A DNA stretch of 39,755 nucleotides from Parvularculaceae bacterium (GTDB lineage: Bacteria; Pseudomonadota; Alphaproteobacteria; Caulobacterales; Parvularculaceae), in contig JABSRH010000004.1 in assembly GCA_013215175.1 (NCBI GenBank), forward strand, positions 1 to 39,755, read 5' to 3'. Positions 32,824 to 39,755 of this stretch are shown here, piece after piece. The position numbers and the translations under genes are program-made. Every line of letters begins with the position of its first letter. Within the stretch, counting starts at the first letter, position 1. The notes below the pieces were generated by a model that saw only the letters and a program-made list of their open reading frames with translations, had not been told where the DNA came from and did no database searches.

Positions 32824-34130
32824 GTTTCACCCACAAAGTCGCCTGGCCTCGTGGCCAGCGTATCGGCCAACGCACCCATTCTCGCCTCGAGCTCGCGGCC
32901 TACCCAGAACACTGTCCACTCACCTCGACGCACACTACCGTCCGCCTGCGCATGATAGAACGCATTGAAAGGATTGGCATGGCGTGAGCGCCAAACAATC
33001 TGGGGTGATGCAGCGATCAGCGAGGTCCAAAGGCTCTTTGCCAACCCCTCGCCGCGAGCTGCACTCAGCACCGCGAACTTATCGAGGACATCGACACCGT
33101 CGAGGTTCGTGACCACAGCACCAGCACGCCGTTTCGCCGACAAAAGACAGTAGCGGGGCGAGAACTCGTCCCAGTACGTTTCTTTGAGGGTTCGCTTGAA
33201 GGCTTCTTCAACAAGCGGCTGGATGTCACGGCGTTCTACACGGACCAATTCTTCGATCAGCTCTCCACGACGGACCAAGGTGCCCGAGCCGGAGTGCGTA
33301 AAGAGCTCCCGAATGAGGCCTGCCGTGTTAGTGATGGAAACGGACGACGAGCTTGGCAAGCCTTCGAGCAGGTCATCGATTTCCTGCAACTTGTGGCGCA
33401 TCCCGCCCTGTAACCACGGCGCATTGTAAAGCTCCTCGCGCTCGATCGCGAGGTTGATGCTACTAATGATCTCGTTTGCGCCATCGAGAATACCGCCCAT
33501 GCCGGTGACAAAGACAATCTTCTGGGGACTGAGCGCCTTTGCCACGGCATTGGCCACATTGTCGGCATTGACGTTCAGCAGTCGGCCGGCGCTGTCGACG
33601 TGGACGCAACTAATAAGCGGCACAACGCCCGCAGTCAGAAGCCCATTCAGGGCCTCCGTATCGATGGCCTTCACATCACCGACCATCCCGTAAGTCGCAG
33701 GTTCGATCGCCTCAACACCGATAACACCCGGGTGCACATGCGCGCTGGCGCCGCCGAACGTCCGCATAGCGAGGGCAAGCTTATTGCCCATCTCACCCGC
33801 AGCCTTCGCCACGAGAGGCATCGCTGCCTCCGGGGTCACGCGCAGGCCATCTCGCCGCTCTTCAGCGAAACCGTGCTGGCTCAGCTCTTCGTTGAGCTGA
33901 GGACCTGCTCCGTACACGACAATAGGCGGCAAACCCAGCGCTTGAAGCAAACTCAGGGCCTCTGCGAGTGGCTCCAAACCGCGATCAACGATCGCGCCGC
34001 CCACTTTCACGACGGCAAAACAGCCGTCCGCCGCGTCGCTGAACCGGCGAAGATAGGCGCGCACCTCGCGGCCCTCTTCAAGCCCCGCGAGCAGCATCAG
34101 CGCCCGCTGCTTAAATCTCTTATCCGGCAT
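32820..34130 (-). CDS. argB: Bifunctional N-acetylglutamate kinase/synthase (NAGS/K)
   Basis: One polypeptide of about 436 residues covering the first two steps of arginine synthesis. Residues about 1-275 are the amino acid kinase domain (VVKVGGAIVDRG, VVYGAGPQLNEE, LNVNADNVANAVA, TGMGGIL). Residues about 285-430 are a GNAT acetyltransferase domain of the vertebrate-like NAGS type (AVLSAARGEGLAKSLW and the NPFNAFYHAQADGS segment). This fusion is described from Xanthomonas and Maricaulis and is related to animal NAGS; those enzymes respond to arginine. Start at 34130 overlaps the end of argE by 11 bases; an in-frame ATG at 34151 is an alternative. No separate argA or argB is seen nearby. Confidence 0.93.
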   Translation of the reverse strand: MPDKRFKQRALMLLAGLEEGREVRAYLRRFSDAADGCFAVVKVGGAIVDRGLEPLAEALSLLQALGLPPIVVYGAGPQLNEELSQHGFAEERRDGLRVTPEAAMPLVAKAAGEMGNKLALAMRTFGGASAHVHPGVIGVEAIEPATYGMVGDVKAIDTEALNGLLTAGVVPLISCVHVDSAGRLLNVNADNVANAVAKALSPQKIVFVTGMGGILDGANEIISSINLAIEREELYNAPWLQGGMRHKLQEIDDLLEGLPSSSSVSITNTAGLIRELFTHSGSGTLVRRGELIEELVRVERRDIQPLVEEAFKRTLKETYWDEFSPRYCLLSAKRRAGAVVTNLDGVDVLDKFAVLSAARGEGLAKSLWTSLIAASPQIVWRSRHANPFNAFYHAQADGSVRRGEWTVFWVGRELEARMGALADTLATRPGDFVGET

Positions 34131-35184
34131 AATGTGCCACCACGCGAGCATAATGATCGTACACCGACGTCAATTGTTCGTAGGTGACAAATTCATCAGC
34201 GTTGTGGGCTTGTTGAATGGATCCAGCACCCAGGACCATGGTGGGCAATCCAGCGGCCGCAAACAGCGAAGCTTCCGTCCAAAAATCCACAGGGTCCCCG
34301 ATCGGCAGCCCGATCGTCTCCGCAGCCGCACGCGCCGCCGCCACCGCCGCCGCCGAAGGGCCATCGCGATCCGAGGGGAATGACGGCCCAACGAAACGAG
34401 GCGTCAGGTCGATCTCGGGGGCAAAGACCTGGAGCTGATCAAGGATCTCCTGATGGCTCACGCCAGGCAACGAACGGAAACCAAACAAAAGCTCCGCATG
34501 CGCAGCAACCATGTTGGGTTTCATACCGCCCTCGATACGGCCAAAATTCAGCCGGTTGTCCGGCGCGATCGGCAAATCGAGTGCACTCGCAATAAACCGC
34601 GCCGCTTGGTGGATCGCACTCGGTCGTGTTGCTTCAGATGCGTGAGCGCTCTCACCTTCAAACGTTGTTCGAACAGAACACAGACCACGATGCTGAAGGC
34701 GGACTAACGCATCGGTGGGTTCTGCCACCACGACGAGATCGACATCGTGTTCCTCTTCAACGAATGTCCGTATACAGCGGCTTTGCCCCGCCTCTTCATC
34801 CGTCGACAGAACGAGCCGCATCGGCGCATCGGTTTCCGCCGCAAGCGCCATCAAAATGGCCGCGGCGCCCGATGTGTCACAGGTGCCAAGGCCGATGGCC
34901 CGGTCATCAAGACGCGTTAGCTTGAAAGGGTCATAGGTCCAGCTTGGCGCCGCTGGCACGGTGTCGAGATGAACGTTGAACATCACGCGCGGCGTTCCGC
35001 GCACAGCATCGATAATGATGCAACCGTCACCGAGGTCGCGAACACTGATGTCGAAACCCGGCAGGCTCTTCGTTACGGCGTGGAGAAGTGGCCCTTCCGC
35101 CTCGATCTTGCGCGGCGGGTTACACGTATCAATTTCGATGATCGGCTGAAGATGGTCGAGAATGGCGTTAAGAGGTGCTGTCAT
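34120..35184 (-). CDS. argE: N-acetylcitrulline/acetylornithine deacetylase
   Basis: M20-family metallo-deacetylase, about 354 residues. Metal ligands are seen in FNVHLDTVP, the following GTCDTSGAAA, the catalytic STDEEAG, AEPTD and the C-terminal QQAHNADE. With an acetylornithine carbamoyltransferase in the same operon, the natural substrate should be N-acetylcitrulline, as in Xanthomonas (context-based inference). The start at 35184 is supported by GGGAGGT with 5-nt spacing and overlaps the argG end by 17 bases; a frame extending to 35325 has no ribosome-binding site. Length fits the Xanthomonas type. Confidence 0.92.
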   Translation of the reverse strand: MTAPLNAILDHLQPIIEIDTCNPPRKIEAEGPLLHAVTKSLPGFDISVRDLGDGCIIIDAVRGTPRVMFNVHLDTVPAAPSWTYDPFKLTRLDDRAIGLGTCDTSGAAAILMALAAETDAPMRLVLSTDEEAGQSRCIRTFVEEEHDVDLVVVAEPTDALVRLQHRGLCSVRTTFEGESAHASEATRPSAIHQAARFIASALDLPIAPDNRLNFGRIEGGMKPNMVAAHAELLFGFRSLPGVSHQEILDQLQVFAPEIDLTPRFVGPSFPSDRDGPSAAAVAAARAAAETIGLPIGDPVDFWTEASLFAAAGLPTMVLGAGSIQQAHNADEFVTYEQLTSVYDHYARVVAHYAG

Positions 35185-36370
35185 CAGAACCTCCCACTTT
35201 GGCGTGGAGCACGGTAGACTGACCGAAGAGTTCGGTGAACCCTTCTGCCTTGGCCCCTGACCAAGCCGCTTTCTGGGCGTAAACGGCACCCTTCCGCTCA
35301 GGGATATTCTTTGTACGGACGGCAACAGCAGCCACCTGGCCAGGCGTTACCAACAGATCCACCTCACCCGTCACACGCACTTGCGACGTCTTCAAGAAGG
35401 CCTCCAAGTCATCGCGCAGGGCGTCTGCCGTCAGGCCATCATAGACAAGATCGCACCAGGCCTCACCAACCCGGCGTCGGAAACCGTTCTGGAGGCGGCT
35501 CGAAACCGCCTCGCACAGCGCCGTGTGCGCCTCTTCCAAGCCAAACAAGCCCGGCGCTTCAAATACGATCCGACCTTTCAGGCCCACAAGCGTGTCACCG
35601 GTGTAGATACTGTACCCAACGCCAAACGCGCCAAGCTGCTCGTTCAGCTCACGCAGCATTTCCGCGCCGGTCATCGCCTGACCGTTCAGTGACACAGGCA
35701 CACCTTGCTCGAAAGTGAGGGTGAACGTCTTTTTCTCGAAGGGAATGTCGGCCGGGTCCCGTGTAAAAACGCGCGCTTCGCTTGAAGGCTCTTCCCAACG
35801 ATCAATCGCCCCACCAGACAGCGTCGCACCCAGAAGGTTCTCGTTCACCGAGAAGAGGCTTGCCCGCTCTGGCACTGAGATGCCGCGCGCGCGCAAAAAC
35901 TCTTCTTCGTACTCGCGCACATTGTCCTTGTCTTGGATGTCGCGGATCGGCGTCAGGATCGGCATATCCGTCCGCGCCCGAATTTCCGTATCAAACCGAA
36001 CCTGGTCGTTGCCCATACCCGTGCAACCATGCCCAATCGTGTCGGCGCCGAGACGCTCAGCCAACGCAACTGAGCGAGCAGCAATAATCGAACGATCAGC
36101 ACAAAGAATGGGATAACGCCCCTGCCGACGAGCACCGCCAGCGAGGAACGGCACCACAATGTCCGACCAAAGCTCATCCGAAGCATCTTCGGTGATGTGG
36201 GCGTCAGCACCAACCTCCACCGCACGAGCGGCAATCTTAGAGGCTGCCTCTGGGTCCGCAGCACCGGAGTGCACGTAAATGGTGGTGACCTTATAGCCTT
36301 CGTCGCGGAGTTTTAGGACGCAATAGGATGTGTCGAGACCACCTGAGAAAGCGAGTACGCAGTGTTTCAT
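35168..36370 (-). CDS. argG: Argininosuccinate synthase
   Basis: ATP-dependent joining of citrulline and aspartate, cytosolic, 400 residues. The PP-loop ATP motif AFSGGLDTSYCVLKL is at the N-terminus, and the citrulline/aspartate site GCTGMGNDQVRFD is present with Met in place of the more common Lys. The start is in a 4-base ATGA overlap with the upstream carbamoyltransferase gene, and the next gene overlaps its 3' end, so the operon is continuous. Confidence 0.95.
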   Translation of the reverse strand: MKHCVLAFSGGLDTSYCVLKLRDEGYKVTTIYVHSGAADPEAASKIAARAVEVGADAHITEDASDELWSDIVVPFLAGGARRQGRYPILCADRSIIAARSVALAERLGADTIGHGCTGMGNDQVRFDTEIRARTDMPILTPIRDIQDKDNVREYEEEFLRARGISVPERASLFSVNENLLGATLSGGAIDRWEEPSSEARVFTRDPADIPFEKKTFTLTFEQGVPVSLNGQAMTGAEMLRELNEQLGAFGVGYSIYTGDTLVGLKGRIVFEAPGLFGLEEAHTALCEAVSSRLQNGFRRRVGEAWCDLVYDGLTADALRDDLEAFLKTSQVRVTGEVDLLVTPGQVAAVAVRTKNIPERKGAVYAQKAAWSGAKAEGFTELFGQSTVLHAKVGGSDDSTS

Positions 36371-37362
36371 GATCCGATCAGTGCACTGAGCACTGCCTTT
36401 TGAACGTGGAGGCGATTTTCGGCCTCCTGAATGATGAGAGATTGTTCGCTGTCTGCCACGGCGTCGGTGACTTTCACGTTACGACGCATGGGCAAGCAAT
36501 GGCTAAAGGTGGCGCTGTTGGTCAGCGCCATTTTTTCTTCATCGACCCTAAATCGTCGGAACTCGTCTGGCGTTAGGCGTTGTTCCATGGGCAAGCCAAT
36601 CTGATCCAGGCGCCCCCAGCTCTTGGCATAGACAGCATCGGCGCCGGAATAGGCCTCTGCGATGTCGTGGGTGACCCGGAGGCCTTGACCTTCAGCCTCG
36701 GCGAACCTGCGGCCTGCTTCCATGAACTTATCGTCGAGAATGTAATCAGATGACGGACAAAGAAGCGTGACGTCCATGCCCATCTTGGTCGCCGCCAAAA
36801 GCGCCGAATTAGCAACAGCTGTGTTCAGTGGCTTGGGGTGGTACGTCCAGGTCAGGCACAGCTTCTTGCCCTCAAGGCTACCGTGGCGCTCTTGCAGCGC
36901 TAGCAGCATGGCAAGCTCCTGACACGGATGGACGATGGTCTCCATGTTGATGACAGGCACGGTGGCATGCTTCACGAAACCATGCAGCATCGCATCTTCA
37001 CGCTCGACGGACCAATCCTGGAACTTGGGAAAGGCGCGGATGGCGATGAGATCCACATAGGTGGAAAGCACCCTCGCTGCCTCGGCGACATGCTCCTCGG
37101 CTTCACCATCCATGATCGCGCCCGGCGTCACCTCAATCGGCCAGGTTCCGGCTGCGTCGAGCACAACACTGGTGCCCCCTAGATCAGCGATACCAATCTG
37201 GAAACTCGTCCGTGTACGAAGTGAGGGATTAAAGAAAAGCAACGCACATCGCTTTCCTCGGAGACGGTCGTTCTGCGGCGCAGCCTTTAGTGCGCGAGCA
37301 TCATCCAAGAGAGCTTGGATTTGCGGCTTCGTCAGATCGTCAGTGCCAAGGAAATGTTGCAC
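36367..37362 (-). CDS. argF': N-acetylornithine carbamoyltransferase (AOTCase, ArgF')
   Basis: Transfers the carbamoyl group to N-acetylornithine, giving N-acetylcitrulline; 331 residues. FFNPSLRTRTSF replaces the STRTR carbamoyl-phosphate motif of ordinary ornithine transcarbamylase. The long WTYHPKPLNTAVANS stretch and SHCLPMRRNVK are hallmarks of the Xanthomonas enzyme. Glu77 in WPIE appears to be the residue that favours acetyl- over succinylornithine in the known family (from memory). GTG start at 37362 with AAAGGAGG six bases before it; the extension to 37605 has no support. First gene of the arginine operon. Confidence 0.94.
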   Translation of the reverse strand: MQHFLGTDDLTKPQIQALLDDARALKAAPQNDRLRGKRCALLFFNPSLRTRTSFQIGIADLGGTSVVLDAAGTWPIEVTPGAIMDGEAEEHVAEAARVLSTYVDLIAIRAFPKFQDWSVEREDAMLHGFVKHATVPVINMETIVHPCQELAMLLALQERHGSLEGKKLCLTWTYHPKPLNTAVANSALLAATKMGMDVTLLCPSSDYILDDKFMEAGRRFAEAEGQGLRVTHDIAEAYSGADAVYAKSWGRLDQIGLPMEQRLTPDEFRRFRVDEEKMALTNSATFSHCLPMRRNVKVTDAVADSEQSLIIQEAENRLHVQKAVLSALIGS

Positions 37363-37366
37363 GAGG

Positions 37367-37384
37367 GGCCTCCTTTGTGAGGCC
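37367..37384 (-). promoter_or_regulatory. Hairpin covering the AOTCase ribosome-binding site
   Basis: On the minus strand GGCCTC (37384-37379) pairs with GAGGCC (37372-37367) around ACAAAG. The 3' arm and loop contain the AAAGGAGG ribosome-binding site of the first arginine gene. A second stem, GCTGAAA/TTTCAGC, sits upstream in the same leader. Translational control is possible but unproven. Confidence 0.4.
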
Positions 37385-37468
37385 GCTCTTGCGCCAAGCG
37401 GGCGGCGCTGAAAACCCCCTTCTCCAAGGTCTTTCAGCCCGTTTGGAACTTTCTTGCGCTGCAGTCGC

Positions 37469-38485
37469 TCAGCGGCCCGTCCAAAACTCTCCCACGGCAG
37501 CAGGAATGGCAGGATCGGGCAGGTCTTCCCGCTCGATCGCCCAATAGACAAAATTATCGGCCAAGGTCTCTTCGGGGTGAATAATGTAACCCGTGTTCGC
37601 ACCAATCAGTCGGCCAAAAGCAGGCACCATCGGCGGCGCCGCAAGACCCTCGGGGTTGTCCGTCAACGCTGTGCAGACGCCATCTTCATAGGTCACCGGC
37701 AAAAGGCCGAAGCCAAAATACTCACCGAGAGACCCTGAGCCATCATAGTCCCTGGTCGCGTAGAGGTAAGGAATGACGCCGTTAGCGACACCGACCTCGA
37801 CCGGCGCGACATGATTGTAGGCCGGCGCATCGGGGTTGCTCAGCCGGATACGGCGCAGCGCCTCCGGTTCTTCGAAATCACAGGGCTCAAACCCGATGAC
37901 ATTATAGTACTCATCGTGAAGATCGGGGTTTGCTCGGGTCATCACATGGTGAAGCTCGTGCAAGAACAACGACTTCAACGACCCGCCCTTCGGCAAATCA
38001 CCGCCAGCAAAAACGATCATATTCGACCGCGTATGCGGCAAGCCGCCCTCGACCAGCGAACCCGTCTTCGTCAGCATCACCGTGGGCGGCAAGTGCTGGT
38101 CAATCAGGTTCACCTTGTCCATCACGGCCAAGATGGCTTCCCGCAGCTCTTCTTTCTCCTGCGCCGTCCAGGGGAGGACGTCGCCAGCGTAAGTCGGCTT
38201 GAGACCATCAAAGGAAGTGACCGAAGCATCCTGCGCGCGGACTGAAATCTCGCGCGCTTGCAGCTCGCGCGTGTACTCGTCCTGCGCAGTCAAAACGTCG
38301 GCGCCCTGAGAGGTGGTTCCGAAGAAAAAGGCGACGCCGTCATCCGTGGTCGCGGCCAAAGCGGCCTCCGGGATCACAGGGCGAGCTTCTTTCTCAACAG
38401 CGGCAGGCTTCTCCGCCGTGTCCTGCGCACAGGCTGCTAGGGCCAATAAACCCAGTGCTGCGCTGATAAATCCCTGATCTCGCAT
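37469..38485 (-). CDS. Lipoprotein with HExxH metalloprotease-like motif, uncharacterised
   Basis: 338 residues: a lipoprotein signal with lipobox ALAAC, then a Lys/Glu/Ala-rich spacer and a domain with HELHH (His176-Glu177-His180), the zinc-binding motif of zincin peptidases. A later HPEETLADNFVYW segment supplies an E..AD pattern typical of the third zinc ligand in gluzincin-like enzymes. GGHxxx-type substrate motifs were not recognised. I know no named family member, and the link to the neighbouring arginine genes may be positional only. Start at 38485 follows GAGGAT with seven-base spacing. Two Cys (FEPCDFEE and VCTALTD) could form a disulfide in the periplasm. Confidence 0.75.
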   Translation of the reverse strand: MRDQGFISAALGLLALAACAQDTAEKPAAVEKEARPVIPEAALAATTDDGVAFFFGTTSQGADVLTAQDEYTRELQAREISVRAQDASVTSFDGLKPTYAGDVLPWTAQEKEELREAILAVMDKVNLIDQHLPPTVMLTKTGSLVEGGLPHTRSNMIVFAGGDLPKGGSLKSLFLHELHHVMTRANPDLHDEYYNVIGFEPCDFEEPEALRRIRLSNPDAPAYNHVAPVEVGVANGVIPYLYATRDYDGSGSLGEYFGFGLLPVTYEDGVCTALTDNPEGLAAPPMVPAFGRLIGANTGYIIHPEETLADNFVYWAIEREDLPDPAIPAAVGEFWTGR

Positions 38486-38623
38486 TCGATTATCCTCGTT
38501 CCCATGAGGTGTTCAGCCATGGTTTTCGATAAAGAATAGTTATCATCTTAGTTAATGCCGAGAATCAACACCCGTGTGAAAGGAAGGCTAGCCCGCGACT
38601 GCGAAATCGCTAGGAGGGCACTT
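38486..38623. promoter_or_regulatory. Divergent intergenic region between the HExxH lipoprotein and argH
   Basis: A 138-base gap with an AT-rich stretch (38528-38556, around AATAGTTATCATCTTAG) that probably contains argH promoter elements. TAGGAGGG at 38611-38618 is the argH ribosome-binding site. A clear arginine-repressor box was not found. Confidence 0.4.
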
Positions 38624-39755
38624 ATGACGAAAGATTCCAAAAACCCTTTATGGGGTGGCCGATTCGCTGGCGGTCCCGCCGAAATGTTCCAGGCCTTCGG
38701 CCACTCCCTCGATGCTGACCTCAAAATGTGGCGCGAGGATGTCCAAGGCTCTCAAGCGCATGCCCGCATGCTGGGAGCGCAAGGAATCATTTCGGAGGCG
38801 GAAGCAGATACGCTGATCAAAGGCCTCGACCAGGTCGCAAGCGAAATTGAAGCTGGTGACTTCGAATGGTCGGAAGCCCTTGAAGATGTGCATATGAACA
38901 TCGAGGCCCGTCTACGAGCGATCGTTGGCGACGTGGCGGGCAAGCTCCACACCGGGCGTTCCCGCAATGACCAGGTCGCCACGGACATGCGCCTTTGGGT
39001 CCGCGCATCTCTCGATCGTTGCGAAGAGGCCGTGCGGGAGTTGCAGCGCGCCTTCCTGCACCAGGCCGACCAAGGTCACGGGGTTTTGATGCCCGGTTTC
39101 ACCCACCTCCAGATCGCGCAGCCGGTCACCTATGCTCACCACTGCTTGGCTTACATCGAGATGCTGGAACGAGACCGGAAACGCCTCGCCGCCGCTCGCC
39201 AGCATCTCAACGAGTCCCCCCTCGGCGCCGCGGCGCTTGGCGGCTCGCCTCACCCCATCGATCGGGAGAGCACCGCCGCAGCCCTCGGCTTCGATCGTCC
39301 CATGGGCAACAGTTTGGACGCAGCGTCTGCTCGCGATTTTTGCCTGGAAGCCGTCAGCGCCGCGACGATCTGCAGTGTCACGCTGTCTCGCTATGCCGAG
39401 GAAGTCGTCACCTTTGCGTCTCCGCCGTTCGGCTATTGGAAACCATCGGAGAGCTTCTCCACAGGCTCATCCATCATGCCGCAAAAGCGCAATCCCGATG
39501 CAGCCGAGCTCATCCGTGCGAAAGTTGGCCGCCTCGCTGGCACCTTCACCGCCCTCACCCTTCAAACCAAGGCTCTGCCCCTCGCCTATGCGAAGGACAT
39601 GCAAGAGACCAAGCCGGTGACAATGGAGGCGCTCGAGACTCTCGAAGCCACGCTAGCGATCTGTGCAGGGATGGTCCGGGAGATGACCTTCAACGCAGAG
39701 CGCATGGCCGAAGACGCTAACCGCGGTTACGCAACAGCAACCGACCTCGCTGACA
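38624..39755 (+). CDS. argH: Argininosuccinate lyase, partial (runs off right edge)
   Basis: Cleaves argininosuccinate to arginine and fumarate; 377 codons are present of about 460. The frame opens with MTKDSKNPLWGGRFAGGP and stays open to the window end. The signature GSSIMPQKRNPD is complete, as are LHTGRSRNDQVATD and MPGFTHLQIAQPV, which bind substrate. The start at 38624 has AGGAGG with a six-base gap. It is transcribed away from the rest of the arginine genes, so it must be controlled from its own promoter in the gap at 38486-38623. Confidence 0.95.
   Translation, partial: MTKDSKNPLWGGRFAGGPAEMFQAFGHSLDADLKMWREDVQGSQAHARMLGAQGIISEAEADTLIKGLDQVASEIEAGDFEWSEALEDVHMNIEARLRAIVGDVAGKLHTGRSRNDQVATDMRLWVRASLDRCEEAVRELQRAFLHQADQGHGVLMPGFTHLQIAQPVTYAHHCLAYIEMLERDRKRLAAARQHLNESPLGAAALGGSPHPIDRESTAAALGFDRPMGNSLDAASARDFCLEAVSAATICSVTLSRYAEEVVTFASPPFGYWKPSESFSTGSSIMPQKRNPDAAELIRAKVGRLAGTFTALTLQTKALPLAYAKDMQETKPVTMEALETLEATLAICAGMVREMTFNAERMAEDANRGYATATDLAD

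Noticed and set aside
36367-37362. Ordinary ornithine carbamoyltransferase or succinylornithine carbamoyltransferase
   Set aside because: The NPSLRTRTSF and WTYHPKPLNTAVANS motifs fit acetylornithine carbamoyltransferase, and Glu rather than Pro at the WPIE position argues against the succinyl-specific type.
37363-37605. Arg-rich in-frame extension upstream of AOTCase as a leader peptide for attenuation
   Set aside because: No start codon with ribosome-binding site and no stop codon before the real GTG; only the hairpin was kept.
1-39755. CRISPR arrays, insertion sequences, integrases or phage genes
   Set aside because: No direct-repeat arrays, transposase or integrase motifs were seen on either strand. 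The tRNA-Phe at 31743 has no neighbouring integrase or duplicated 3' end that I could find.

Overview
The window looks like a chromosomal segment of a marine-type alphaproteobacterium, most likely near the Maricaulales/Parvularculales (Maricaulis, Oceanicaulis, Parvularcula relatives). The best evidence is the arginine locus. It has a fused N-acetylglutamate kinase/synthase and an N-acetylornithine carbamoyltransferase, a combination known from Xanthomonas and from this group of alphaproteobacteria. The lineage call is inference. Coding density is very high: there is no gene-free stretch over 300 bases, and no insertion sequence, phage gene or CRISPR array was seen.

Region 1 (1-9400) is an export island. 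It opens with the C-terminal two thirds of an RND efflux pump overlapping a TolC-type channel gene. A cyclic-nucleotide-binding/flavin reductase fusion follows. On the other strand is a three-gene ABC-HlyD-TolC operon. Its ABC protein has kept the transporter fold but lost every ATPase motif, which is one of the strongest oddities here.

Region 2 (9600-16130) holds a secreted S41 protease lipoprotein with a small lipoprotein partner, then an arsenic-metabolism cluster. An unassigned radical SAM enzyme is divergent from a tight operon of arsM, a reductase-like SDR and the two glycosyltransferase families (TIGR04282 and TIGR04283 type) associated with arsenosugar biosynthesis. The usual radical SAM enzyme ArsS is not visible.

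Region 3 (16125-24320) contains glycerol kinase and two DCC-family thiol oxidoreductases whose genes overlap tail to tail. Next come a valine-catabolism trio (mmsA, isobutyryl-CoA dehydrogenase, mmsB) and small lipoprotein and unknown genes. It ends with a DUF2975 membrane protein/XRE regulator pair behind a perfect palindrome.

Region 4 (24410-30330) is a cell-surface-signalling sugar locus: an ECF sigma factor, a FecR-like regulator, a TonB-dependent receptor with an STN signalling domain, and a lipoprotein GH37 trehalase. The natural reading is TonB-dependent uptake and hydrolysis of trehalose or a trehalose-containing glycan. The receptor ORF has an export signal before the STN domain and a second signal-peptide-like segment with its own ribosome-binding site after it.

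Region 5 (30350-39755) has a cytochrome P450 with an unusual I-helix, tRNA-Phe(GAA), and the operon argF'-argG-argE-argB/A-argC running leftwards. A HExxH lipoprotein lies upstream of it, and argH runs divergently off the right edge. Apart from argD, which is not in the window, these genes make a full acetylcitrulline route to arginine.
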